Assembly: GCA_949825025.1 (NCBI GenBank)
Contig: OX463781.1
Location: forward strand, 41,119,150-41,183,149
DNA length: 64,000 bases
Reading direction: 5' to 3'
Origin: Siphlonurus alternatus
Taxonomy: Eukaryota > Arthropoda > Insecta > Ephemeroptera > Siphlonuridae
The notes beneath the pieces are model-generated. The model had not been told where the DNA came from. It searched no databases and was given only the letters and a program-made list of their open reading frames with translations. Each line of letters starts with the position of its first letter. Positions within the stretch are counted from its first letter, which is position 1. A program made the position numbers and the translations under genes. Of the stretch, positions 33,602 to 45,060 are shown piece after piece.

Positions 33602-36600
33602 CTACTGCAACTCCGTAATTTTAACCTGTCCGCGTCTATGTGTCGTGAAAGGTTGGCCTTGGCCAGGGAAGTTCGGGGTATAGGCAGAGCCAGGAAAGTG
33701 TCGAGGAGGATAGGCAGAGGCAGGGAAGTGCCGAGGCGGGTAGGCAGTGTTGCCAGGTGTGCCATATGTGAGTGCTGGGCGGGATTGAGCTAAACTTGGC
33801 AATCCTGCATGAGCAGGAGGCACTGGAGGCGTCCCTTCAGGGTCCAGCTTCCTTCGGGCAAGGTAGAACACATCCTTCCAAACCTGCAAACACACCATTT
33901 CTTTATATTAAGAAATATGAACATGCTGTTGACTCGGAATATAAATTGTGTCATATTAACCACAATGTCTTTTTGTAATGAGATATTAGAAAGCGAAAAT
34001 TTTAGTGGCTTAATCGAAAGAAGGGGTAAAAATATGGCACTGTGAATTTTTTCAGATTTCTCTGAGACTGGGAACTATTTTTAAAAATTATTGAAAGTCT
34101 ATTTTATGACGTCACGGGCGGCACTGCCCTATCCTTTCTCTTAAGGAGTGCCGCCCGTGATGTCATCAAAATAGACTTTCAATAATTTTTTAAAAATAGT
34201 TCCCAGTCTCAGAGAAATCTGAAAAAATTCACAGTACCATATTTTTACCCCTTCTTTCGATTAAGCCACTAAAATTTTCACATTCTAATACGTATCTCAT
34301 TATAGACCATATGCTACATGTACATAAGAATATATCACCTCAAAACTTCGTGGTTTATACAACACTTATATTCTGAGGCGACAATGTGTCCTGTAATGAA
34401 TGCTGAATCAACAAAAATGAGAATAGATGAACATACTTTTAAATGAGTTAGTTGTTATCCTCATAGTTTTCTATTAAGAAAGAGATGATAAACTTTTAAC
34501 TTTAAGGTACAGGGGACCATGAAAATAAGTATTTTTTATTTAAAAGTTCCCCACTAACTGAGTATGAATACATGCCGCTCGGTGGCGAGTGCCTCAGGGT
34601 AAACGCCCAGCGAGTAACTAAAGTGTGGATTGCTGACGTCAGCAATAACGAAAGGCAACATAGCTGCCACTTTTCCATACATGGAACTCACTCCCCCCTC
34701 CTCCCGCCCAGCCATACTCAGTGCGATGTTGCCTGTGCAATTGCCCTGCGGCTGTCTATATTTATTTAATTTTTATAAATTCGGGGGATAGTCCGAAAAC
34801 GGAAATTTACTCATTACTCGCATTATTATATCTTACATAAACTTTTTATGCATTCATGATTGCATTGTCCCATGTCCCCAGTAGTGAAAGTAGTTTCAAT
34901 TTCTTACCAGTGCGCTTCAGATAGAGGCCTGAAGGGCCCAAACCCCCGCCGGAGGCGCGATTTATTTGGAAAAAGGGGCGTGGATTATTTTTTTTTAATT
35001 GAAAGTTGCACTAAAATTGATTTATAATTAATTTTTAAAATAGAGTGAGCGATTACATTTTTTTAAAGAATTTATTTTCTAAAAATATTTTAAGGGTAAG
35101 GTAACGACGCCACCAATGTTAAAAAAAATCCCTCACACAAAAATTCTGAAAAAAATTTAAAATGTTCTCCTCTACACCCCCTATCAGTAGCTAAAATATC
35201 AGGTATACAAATTCGATCTAGTTTTTGAATTATGAATTTTTAAAGTTGACTACTTTAACATGGAGAAATGGAAATCCCATGTTAAATTAGTCAACTTTAA
35301 AAATTCGTAACTCAAAAACTAGATCGAATTTGTATACCTGATAGTTTAGCTACTGATAGGGGGTGTAGAGGAGAACATTTTAAATTTTTTTCATAATTTT
35401 TGTGTGAGGGATTTTTTTTAACATTGGTGGCGTTACCTTACCCTTAAAACCTGCCCTCTATTAATTAAGAAATGAAAACCAAAAATTTCCCAAAGATGGT
35501 GTTTCGGAGGCGTTTAACATGCAAAATTTTGGCACAGAAAACAGCTTTTTACTTAAACTTTACTTGAACTATGGTACCAATTAAAAAATACATTATACGT
35601 AATCTATCATAAATTCATTAATGAATTTTCGATTTAAAAATAAAATATTTTTTTACGGAGCCGTTTTTCCAGAAAAAATATTGCAAATCCCACAAAATAA
35701 GTAAAATTAAATAATTATTCAAACTTTTAACCGATTAAAAAAAAAATGTAGTGTCGCATATTAAATTGCATGATAAAAAAAATATTGAAAAATATCTGTA
35801 TTGGCTAATGAAAATTAAAACATAACTTTTAATATGAAAAAAAAAAAAAAAAAAATCGCAAACAAGTTGTCTATGTCTAGCAGCAGTGTTAATACAATAA
35901 TAATATTTTAATGAACTGTTTCACAATTTAGAATATTCTATAAATTTAATTAATTTAATAAATGTTACATTTTTTTAAATAATTAAATTAATAAAAAAAA
36001 AAGCTAGGTGTTTGTGAGAAAAATATTAAAATAACTTTTTTATCATCTAGTCTTTTAAAATAATGTTTTACTGTAGCACTTACTATTTTTATTTATAATG
36101 CAACAATTTCGTATCACAAATTGTTAATTTATTTTTATCTTTTACCCAATGAAAAATATAAATAAAAGTAAATACATTCAACATGGATTTACTTTCAATT
36201 ACTTTTTTTTTAGTACAAAATTTTGACTTTAAAAGAAAGTGCAAGTTAAAACTTCGTGAGATAAATAAAATCAAAGTACAAGAACATGTATAGAGGCTTC
36301 AAGTGATGCGCTTTCGCTGCGCAACTGTTTGTCGCTAAGGTTCATCTTGCACTTGAAAATGAAGCAAATTGTTTTTTTAACTTTTCTCGGTTATAAATCA
36401 AGTAAAAAATCTAAATCTTGGATTATCTACTGTATTTTTCAGTTTGGACCAAAGTTCCGCAAAGGAATTTTCCCTGAAAAATCTTATTCTTAGTGAAAAA
36501 ACGAATTCACGTTTTTTTTATATAGGTTTGGTATAGCGAGTGGGATCACAGAAAAATCAGCTGACTTGAAGCCTCTATTGAGCACGATTATAATGGTTTA

Positions 36601-39600
36601 TAATGTGATCTGTTCACACTTGCAAATATTGTTTTTTTCATTAAAAATTATTGATTTTTTTAGTAAATTTCGATCAGTGTCTTACCAGTGCGCCGCACTG
36701 GCGTCAAATGTCTTACCAGTGCGGCGCACTGGTGCGCACCGGCTTACTTTCACCACTGCATGTCCCTTTAAGATGTACAAATAAAAATATTAGGCAAACT
36801 GCAAAAAATATTGATAAGACTGCAGCTACGTAATAATGGATGGAGAACCTGTGGGAAATTTTTATTGGATAATTTTAAATGGCATAGAGGGTACAAAAGT
36901 GTTCAGAACTCTTATCTTTTTGGATTTTTTCAAAGAATGGAAACTATTTTTTTTTTTTTTAAATATGAAGGTACAGCTAAACCACACTCCCTGAAGCTTG
37001 GAAGAGCAACAAAATATTTGATAATTACAAAAAAATTATTCCTACACTTTGTAAAAATCTGAAGAAAATCAGAGTATAGCAACTTTGTACCTCTATTCAT
37101 TTCTACAATAAAAACAAATGTAATAAAAGTTGTACAATGTGTATTTTATATACTGTACATTGCAAGATACCCAAATCACCGATTGATTGATTATATTGTA
37201 TTTTGGGGCAATTAACACATTTTGTTCATGTATGCCCCTCATTAAAGCTACTTAATTATTGTATAAATCTATATCTAGATTATAAATATTATATAATGCT
37301 GAATTATATAAACATGAAACCAAATTTTATTCAAGATTGAAACAAGCGAAATCAATAAAAATTGTATACACGTCTTTTGTTCCCAACTAGTTTCTCACAT
37401 CTTCCTTCATTAGACTGAAAGTAACATGGAAAAATTTAATAAACTTACCATAGACAGTAAGATGAGAATTGCTCCTAATATTTTTGATATGATATCTGAG
37501 ATACCGAGGAGAAGAGGTGTGGCAGCATGCAACAATCTTGACACTTCTTGCATGAATCGTAGAGAGAAGAAGGAGAAGGCTTTCAAGGCAGAGTACAGTG
37601 CGGTGATGATCGTGAGCAGCAGAAGGAGGGTGAGTCTGAAAAACTGCACGGCATTGTGCACCGTAAGCATTGCCTGCAGTCGTTCTCCCACCTCCGTCCA
37701 GCTTATGTCATCCACCTGTAAAAATAACTGCCTGTCATATAAAATAATACAAAAGTTAAATAAAAACTAAACTCTCTGCTGAAATTAGCTATATGCATAA
37801 TGATACACCAGTTTAAAATTAATTACTTTTTAATTGACAGTAAAAATTGAGTTATGGAACATTATGATATTATGTGTGTCAGTGAGTTAATTTAATTAAT
37901 ATTGTTATTAATTTTAATTGTTAATATTCAAGGCTTGGGTGAAATAAATAAATGAACAAACAAACAAATAAATAACCGTACCAGGATGATGAGATGAATA
38001 AAGTTAAATAATAATAATAATTAAGTGTCCAGTAAAACACACTGCAGCTAATAAGTATGTGGTATGTATAAAAAAAAACAAGAAGAGTCTACTCAAGAAA
38101 TAGTAGGAATTTCCCACTCTAACTGTAAGTGTCATGCAGTTTCCATAGACTAAAGAGCAACGCCTAGTTGATGCTGGAGACTGTTGTGGTGTGAATAAAA
38201 TGAAAATATATATTAGGTAGTGAAATTAGGGTGAATGGTTAAGGAAGAGGACAATTTACTAAGCTGCACAAAAAATAGATGTGACACTCACAGAGTTTTC
38301 TTCAGCAGGCGGTGCACTGGGAGCTGTTGCAGCTGCCGTGTCAGCGCTGTCAACTTCTCTGCAATAAAAATCAACACATTGTAATAACCTGTCAAAACTA
38401 TATAGTATAGAAATGAGGATCAATGCTAAACAAGTCTCAAATTAAGATGAGCATCATAACCAGTGGTGAAAGTAGGCCGGTGCGCACCAGTGCGCCGCAC
38501 TGGTAAGACATTTGACGCCAGTGCGGCGCACTGGTAAGACACTGATCGAAATTTACTAAAAAAATCAATAATTTTTAATGAAAAAAACAATATTTGCCAA
38601 GTGGCCAAGTGTGAACGGATCACATTATAAACCATTATAATCATGCTCAATACATGTTCTTGTACTTTGATTTTATTTATCTCACGAAGTTTTAACTTGC
38701 ACGTACTTTCTTTTAAAGTCAAAATTTTGTACTAAAAAAAAAGTAATTGAAATCCATGTTGAATGTATTTACTTTTATTTATATTTTTCATTGGGTAAAA
38801 GATAAAATAAATTGACAATTTGTGTATTTGTGATACAAAATTGTTGCATTATAAATAAATAGTAAGTGCTACAGTAAAACATTATTTTAAAAGACTACGA
38901 TAAAAAAGTACCGTTAATTTTAATATTTTTGTCACAAACGCCTAGCTTTTTTTTATTGGCGCGCGAGCCTGAGAACACATTTACAGTATTTATTATGTAA
39001 TTTTTTTAAATTTTTTTAATCAAAGAATTTTTTACACATATTTTTTAAATATCTGTAGGTTTACTGCTTACTGGGTTTACTATTTTATCTTCAATTTTCC
39101 TATAAATTGGTAGTCGTTATCACTTTTTTAAAATTGTAACCTATACATCTTTTTGGAATTTTTTTATTAAATTAATTTTTGAGACATTTTAAACGATAAT
39201 TTAATTATTTAAAAAAATGTATCATTTATTAAATTAATTAAATTTATAGAATATTCTAAATTGTGAAACAGTTCATTAAAATATTTTTATTGTATTAACA
39301 CTGCTGCTAGACATAGACAACTTGTTTGCAATTTTTTTTCATATTAAAAGTTATGTTTTAATTTTCATTAGCCAGCACAGATATTTTTGAATATTTTTTT
39401 TTATCATGCAATTTAATATGCGACACTACATTTTTTTTTTAATCGGTTAAAAGTTTGAATAATTATTTAATTTTACTTATTTTGTGGGATTTTCAATATT
39501 TTTTCTGGAAAAACGGCTCCGTAAAAAAAAATTTTATTTTGAAATCGAAAATTCATTAATGAATTTATGATAGATTACGTACGTATTTTTTAATTGGTAC

Positions 39601-42600
39601 CATAGTTCAAGTAAAGTTTAAGTAAAAAGCTGTTTTCTGTGCCAAAATTTTGCATGTTAAACGCCTCCGAAACACCAACTTTGGGAAATTTTTGGTTTTC
39701 ATTTCTTAATTAATAGAGGGCAGGTTTTAAAATATTTTTAGAAAATAAATTCCTTAAAAAAATGTAATCGCTCACTCTATTTAAAAAATTAATTATAAAT
39801 AAATTTTAGTGCAACTTTCAATTAAAAAAAATAAGCCACGCCCCTTTTTCCCAAAAAATCACGCCTCCGGCGGGGGTTTGGGCCCTTCAGACCTCTATCT
39901 GAAGCGCACTGGTAAGAATTTGAAACTACTTTCACCACTGATCATAACACTTATAAATGACATCTTTCTAGCAGTTTTTGGAACATTGGTTCTTTTGGGC
40001 CTAATGTAAAGAACAATACATTTTATTTTACTTATTTCTTATATTGTCAGGCAATAGGCAAAACATCTTACATACAGAAGCTGAATTTTGTTACGTAACA
40101 GTTTTTTTTCCAAATGAATTTTATACTTTCCCCTGAAACAAATCTTTAGGACAATGCTGACAGCGAAAAAAGTAAAAATACATATTAAGTTATAGTCTTT
40201 ATATTATTATTTTTACTTTTTTTTTTTTTTTTAATATTTTTGATGCAACTGAATATACTGTCTACTGAATACAACAGTAATAAAAATTCAATAAAAGACA
40301 ATTATAATGAATAATAACAATATATTCTTTAGAAAGTAAAATAAACACACAAAAATTCCACATACAACATTTTGGGAAAATAATACTACACTGTCCATCA
40401 TATTAAAAAATCATGTTTTTGTTGTGACGATTTACAGTATACTGTACTGTGTTTTTATTAACGGTAAACCAAGCCATTGGCTCACTGAAACACACAATGA
40501 AAAATCTGACTGGTATCTGTGACCCAATAATACAAAGAAATACTGTACTTGGCATTCTGTGAGGGTAAGAGACGGGCTTAAAAATCCCATTAAGTTAGGC
40601 TTTTGTTCGTCTGTGTTTTTACCACCAAAATGGAACTTGTGTCCAAATAAATAAAAAAAATAGAGTCCAAATCAAAAGTGGCTACCATTCAAGGTTAAGA
40701 AAGAGCATTCCTGAATTTAATATTTTTTAATACTGTACCACATAATTTTTTACATAAGAGTTCAAGGGTTAGGAGAACACTTGTCTTACCTAACATGTTT
40801 CAGCTTCAGCATCACTTCACCAGAATCTAAGAAGATAAGATCTCTGACACGGAACAAATGAGATCCCAACGTGACTCCATGACGTAGATTAACATGCAGG
40901 TACAGATCAGGTGGGGGCGAAATGCCCAGTACAGCAGCTGCACCGAAGTGTTGAGTCAGGCGAGACCACACTAGAGATAGACTCCGCCGGAAATCCCGTT
41001 CAGACTCAGCAACCACAATCACATCCCTGAAACATGACAAGTGAAAATCAACTCCTGAAGGTAACAGTTAGATTTTTCTTTTTTTAGTATGATTGTACAT
41101 TAGCTTTATGTAAAAATTCAGAAACAATAAATTTACAATAAATACAGTAGTATGTACATAATATATATTACATATCGTCCCTCGTCCGCAATAATGAGCT
41201 ATCTGCTCCACGATCTCGTTGCAATAATGAGCTGTCTGCTCTGTCAGGTGAGCGCAACTTTGAGCCTTATTTTATACCGATTTAAAGCTCAATATTGCTT
41301 TCATCTGAAATAGCAGACAGCTCATTATTGCAACGAGATCATGGAGCAGATAGCTCATTATTGCGGACGAGGGACGATATGTACAAAATTTGAGTGAAGG
41401 ATAGGAATAACAAGGAAAATCTTGAAAATCTTACACAGTTTGAAAAAATCACAGTAGGGGAAAATCATGTGGTCACAGGTTTAATCAATTACAGTATATG
41501 AATTCTATGAATTGTATTCACAAAAAAACTCTATGCATATAGGCTTTTATCTGTTTTCATCAACCTTTGGAACAGTTTGCCAAAATAAGACAGAAACTTA
41601 TATGTACATGCACTGATGAATGAAGTACCGACCTCAAAATTTTTTATTGCAGAAATGGATAGAGGGTGCAAAGTTATACTACTCTGATTTTTTAGAGACC
41701 GGCAACTATTTTTTAAAAATTATTGAAAGTACAGAAAAAGTGCCGCCTCTTGCCGCCTCTTTTAATAAAAGATAGGACCCAAAAGGGACGTGGATTCGAA
41801 CCCGACCTCGCCAAAACTTTTTAGCAATACTTCCCGGTCCCTAAAAAATCTGAAAAAAATCAGAGTAACATAATTTTTCATCCTCTATCCATTTCAGCTA
41901 TAAAAATTTGTGAGGTCGGTACTCCATTATGGCAGCTTGCCAATCAAATGCACTCCTATATAAAACATCATGATTGATCATCGCTGGAGAGTATTATGAG
42001 CAACTGTACTCTATGTATGCATACTAGTTAGGGATGTGCTATGCAGTGTAGCCAATGCAAGCGACGGAATGGGATAATGTCATGAATGTTCCCTGGCTGA
42101 TATCAATTTTTGCTCTCTTGCACTGGCACACTGTGGAGACAATGCGGCATGTATTTGTGCATCGTTAGTAATTTTTGATTAAAAAATACTTAATTTAAGG
42201 AAACCATTCTCCCTTTAAGGTTCCTCAATATGTAAAAAAAGCATTCCCTCCTTTTCCCCTTTAAAGTAAACCATCACTGGTCATCCAGCTACTGTAGTAA
42301 TGAATGATAAATAATAATAATAATATTAACGCGGCAAATGTGGCAATGCCACGGTGGCTCGCGAATGTTCACCAACTCTCAAATTTTTTCTAAACAAATC
42401 AAAACTCTCCGCCTCAGCAACATCAGCTGCCAACTCATTCCACTCTTCACCGTCCTGTTTACAAAAGAAAACTTCCCACATCACTCCTACACCCAACACA
42501 CTCCAACTTCTATTCGTGATCATTTCTTCCAATATAACCTGCTCTCATCACACGACCACTCAACTCTTCCCAACCCTCACAATTTCTTGTTATCTTATAC

Positions 42601-43989
42601 ATAACACCAAGTCTACAATTTTTCCTTCTTAACTCCAACGACTCCCACCCCAAAGTCTCAATTAATAAAGCAGACACACTAACATACTCCTTTCTAACCT
42701 CAGCACCATCCCCCACAAACTGAAAACTTCCCATACAACCTGTAACCCTTCTTGCTGCTCTCCGTTGAACCTTCTCCAACTCCTTTACCCCCACACATCT
42801 ATATGGGTCCCAACACAGCAACCATATTCAAGCACTGGTCTCACCTGCAAAGCTCTATACGCACTATTTTTAACTATTCTACTGGTACCCCTAAGATTTC
42901 TCATGACAAACTCCAAACACCTGCTTCCCTTAGATGTGACATATAATTGGTAACTATAAAATATATAATTATTAAGATATTTTTTTGTATCCTAAAAATA
43001 TTGTACTCTAGGCACATAAAATTCTATGAACTATCATAAATTTTATGAACCACCTGTTTTATATTGTTTAATTAAAACAATATATAAACTATATTTGTAC
43101 TGAATAGCGAAAGCTAAATAAAGATTACAGTATTTCATTTCATTTCATTCATATTTAATATGCTCATTCCACATTAATTTACTATGAATGACTACACCCA
43201 AATATTTATATTTTTCATCCTGCTTTAACAACTCATCATGAAGTATATACTGCACTTCTCTCTTATGTCTTTTCCTGCTAAACACAACAACACAACATTT
43301 AGAAACATTCAACTTATATCATTATCAATAACCCACCGACACACAGTATTAAGATCCTCTTGCAGACGAATCACATCACCCTCACTTTCTACTTTCCTAT
43401 AAACAACACTATCATCTGCAAACAACCTCATTCTTGACCTCACTCCATCAGATAAATCTTCAATAAAAATAAAAAACAACAATGAACCCAAGACACTACC
43501 CTGCGGGACTCCAGAGGAAACTGCAATATACTCCGAGTATGCCTCCCCCACCCTAACTCTCTGCACCCTATCCTTTAAGAAATCCTCAATCAAAGACACC
43601 AACCATTCATCCACCAAACAACGCCTCACCTTCTCAATTAGCTTCCCATGAGGCACCTTATCAAAAGCCTTCTCGAAATCAAGAAAAACAGCATGAATCT
43701 CACCTCCACTGTCCAAAGCATCAACCAACTCCTGCACAAAACCTGACAATTGCGTCTCACAAGAGGAAAGTAAAGTAAAGAGTAAAGATTAATTAGTTTA
43801 AATGCTTACGAAAACCAATTATGATACAAACAAAAATTAAAGAATGGAGTAACATAATTTAATTATAATTTTTCACCTGTATGCATGCAACTGCTCTATG
43901 TACCGCCTCTCTTTGTAGGTGCCTAGAAATTGAGTAGACTGCACCATCTGTCGCACTGTCGTTTTCAACTCCTCAGTCATGTCACCCAT
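33602..43989 (-). CDS. Unassigned membrane protein with proline-rich tail, 5 coding exons
   Basis: Join on the minus strand: 43989-43877, 41026-40790, 38358-38292, 37715-37449, 33883-33602; 966 bases, 321 residues plus TAG. All four introns are GT-AG and all phases match. The start chosen is MGDMTEELKTTV, the first Met after stops and low-complexity DNA; MTEELK is three residues inside. Residues 1-120 look soluble and mixed (YKERRYIEQLHAYRDVIVV, then a strand-rich part with SPPPDLYLHV). A short Ala/Pro/acid linker follows. Exon 4 carries hydrophobic stretches RLTLLLLLTIITALYSALKA and ISKILGAILILLSMV. The C-terminal 80 residues are Pro/Gly/Tyr-rich with repeated YPPRHFP. No signal peptide. I do not recognise the family; localisation in an internal membrane with the tail in the cytosol is inference. 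Confidence 0.82.
34000..34285. repeat. Foldback family E relative in intron 4
   Basis: AAAATTTTAGTGGCTTAATC and TGAGACTGGGAACTATTTTT on the left are mirrored by GATTAAGCCACTAAAATTTT and AAAATAGTTCCCAGTCTCA. The centre is GGAGTGCCGCCCGTGATG-like; TGACGTCA lies at 34107-34114. Confidence 0.85.
34286..34870. other. Intron stretch with a CpG- and CRE-containing patch
   Basis: 34560-34760 is less AT-rich than its surroundings, with GCCGCTCGGTGGCGAG and the palindrome TTGCTGACGTCAGCAA (TGACGTCA at 34634-34641). No splice-supported exon was found. Confidence 0.4.
34879..36758. mobile_element. hAT-like element, copy 1, with 8-base target duplication
   Basis: CATGTCCC at 34871-34878 and 36759-36766 flanks termini CAGTAGTGAAAGTAG and CTTTCACCACTG. 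Subterminal CTTACCAGTGCG motifs occur near the left end and twice near the right end, as expected for transposase binding. 1880 bases including an inserted 350-base TTAA MITE. No transposase frame. It lies in the last intron of the membrane-protein gene. Confidence 0.93.
35094..35443. mobile_element. TTAA palindromic MITE inserted in hAT-like copy 1
   Basis: 350 bases flanked by TTAA (35090-35093 and 35444-35447). The homologous hAT copy at 38461-39940 lacks it and keeps a single TTAA at this point (complement of 39721-39740), so the TTAA is a true target duplication. Confidence 0.95.
36800..37110. repeat. Foldback family E relative, degraded
   Basis: GCATAGAGGGTACAAAAG and GGATTTTTTCAAAGAATGG on the left have rough complements AAAATCTGAAGAAAATCAGA and GTACCTCTATTCATTTC on the right. 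Degraded relative to the copies at 41.6 and 48.1 kb. Confidence 0.55.
38461..39940. mobile_element. hAT-like element, copy 2, inverted relative to copy 1
   Basis: ATCATAAC at 38453-38460 and 39941-39948 flanks termini CAGTGGTGAAAGTAGGCC and CTACTTTCACCACTG. The 1480-base sequence is the reverse complement of copy 1 without the MITE, with moderate divergence. It lies in the intron between exons 2 and 3 of the membrane-protein gene, about 100 bases from exon 3. Confidence 0.93.
39949..40789. other. Intron of the membrane-protein gene
   Basis: AT-rich, with a T tract near 40215-40232. No exon or repeat family was recognised. Confidence 0.5.
41171..41381. mobile_element. 211-base near-perfect palindrome flanked by TA
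   Basis: CATATCGTCCCTCGTCCGCA on the left and TGCGGACGAGGGACGATATG on the right, with about 75-base arms that include two AATAATGAGCT blocks each. TA sits on both sides, consistent with a Tc1/mariner-type MITE. It lies in the first intron of the membrane-protein gene. Confidence 0.85.
41621..41927. mobile_element. Foldback family E copy, inverted relative to the copy at 22.7 kb
   Basis: Shares AGTACCGACCTCAAAATTTT and GAGGTCGGTACTC termini, CAGAAATGGATAGAGGGTG arms and the core B-box sequence (GGATTCGAACC at 41792-41802 on this strand). Confidence 0.8.
42306..43760 (-). mobile_element. LINE (jockey/CR1-like) reverse transcriptase, 5'-truncated and interrupted
   Basis: Minus-strand RT blocks in order: FLDFEKAFDKVPHGKL, SSGVPQGSVLGSLLF, the catalytic-box variant LFADDS, KYLGVVIHSKLMWNEHI, CWDPYR...VKELEKVQRRA, and near the end EEWNELA...AESFDLFRK. 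The 3' end is CACATTTGCCGCGTTAA plus an (ATT)n tail at 42308-42330. About 200 bases of foreign DNA interrupt it at 42950-43150. Frames are broken, so it is inactive. It lies in the first intron of the membrane-protein gene. Confidence 0.9.
42950..43150 (+). mobile_element. Short insertion with retroelement-like tail inside the LINE
   Basis: AT-rich segment with GAAAGCTAAATAAAGATTACAG and a (TTTCA)n-type tail on the plus strand, breaking the LINE between its MWNEHI block and the following residues. Probably another 5'-truncated retroelement. Confidence 0.5.
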
Positions 43990-44440
43990 TGAAACTATGA
44001 TATGTAACTTAAATACAGTATGATACTGTATAATGTACAGTAGAGATTGAAACCCAGAGTACAGTATAATTATGCAAACAGAACTACTCTTCTGTATAAT
44101 AATATACTGTATGTACAATAGTCATTGCACTATGCATACATAGATTAGATTGTGCATTATATGCATATAGTGTGCAATATGATATACATATGTGCACATA
44201 CACTATGAATGCATACACCCTCCTTTTATTCGTTTCTTAAGCCACGGAGGATATTCCCCTTATCTAACTCGAGGATTTATATTTATACAAATATAATAAT
44301 ATATGAAGAAAATGTTCTAAAACTCTAATAAATAATTTTTCTTATTTGTTAAATCAGCTGTGAACTAGCAAGCTCCGAGAGCGCTGTTGCCAAATTTTCA
44401 AACGTTAAAAATATAATGCAAGAAATTAATTGTTTATTAT
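43990..44440. other. Upstream region of the membrane-protein gene
   Basis: Presumed 5' UTR and promoter side. It has overlapping TACAGTA/TACTGTA palindromic words (44010-44110) and CATATG/TGCATA-rich DNA, then a less AT-rich patch at 44355-44400. No clear TATA or initiator can be assigned. Confidence 0.35.
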
Positions 44441-45060
44441 ATAATATTAATTAATATATGGGGTATCTCCATATCATGACGTCACGGAATGGCCATAAGA
44501 TATTCGGATACTTCGGATTCCAGATAATCCGGATGTTCACCCTTCAGCCCTCTCACATCTCACAGTGCCCTGGGCCCTGAGTGCCCTTACCCCCCTACTT
44601 TAATTAATCGGCGGTTCGTTGATTGGTTGGTCCCACTGTTGTTACCGCGTTTCCGCCGCCTCCGCCGCAGGGCTATTACTCTATTGCTATTGAACCGGGT
44701 ATAGTCACTCCCTTCCGGCTTATGGAGGCCCAATTCTGAATTCTGATTGGCTTAGAAATAACCCGTTTTGCTGAAACGCCTTCCTCTTCCTACTGGTTAA
44801 AAAGGGGTTATTTTCTTGTTGTTTACAAATTTCAACAATCCAATTTTTTTTGTAACGGTCGTGAGTGACTTTACCCGGTTCAATAGAGTAATAGCCCTGC
44901 TTCGCCGCAGGGTTATTCTCCTATTGTTATCGGGTATACGCGCATCAGAAAAAGTGGACATTTTCATTGTCGGGGATACGCCGGATACGCGACTCAATGT
45001 TAAAATCAATTTTTTCGATACTTTTTCTGAAGCTCCAGAGGATTTACATTCTTAACCAAA
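44441..45060. repeat. Imperfect foldback, GC-richer than surroundings
   Basis: GCAGGGCTATTACTCTATTG with AACCGGGTATAGTCACTC is mirrored by GAGTGACTTTACCCGGTT and CAATAGAGTAATAGCCCTGC. Exact TGACGTCA is at 44477-44484. CCGCCGCAGGG words occur on both sides. Confidence 0.65.

Noticed and set aside
43990..44118. N-terminal extension of the membrane protein upstream of MGDMTEELK
   Set aside because: The in-frame extension (YIQYIIIQKSSS) is translated low-complexity AT-rich DNA; the internal Met is the better start.
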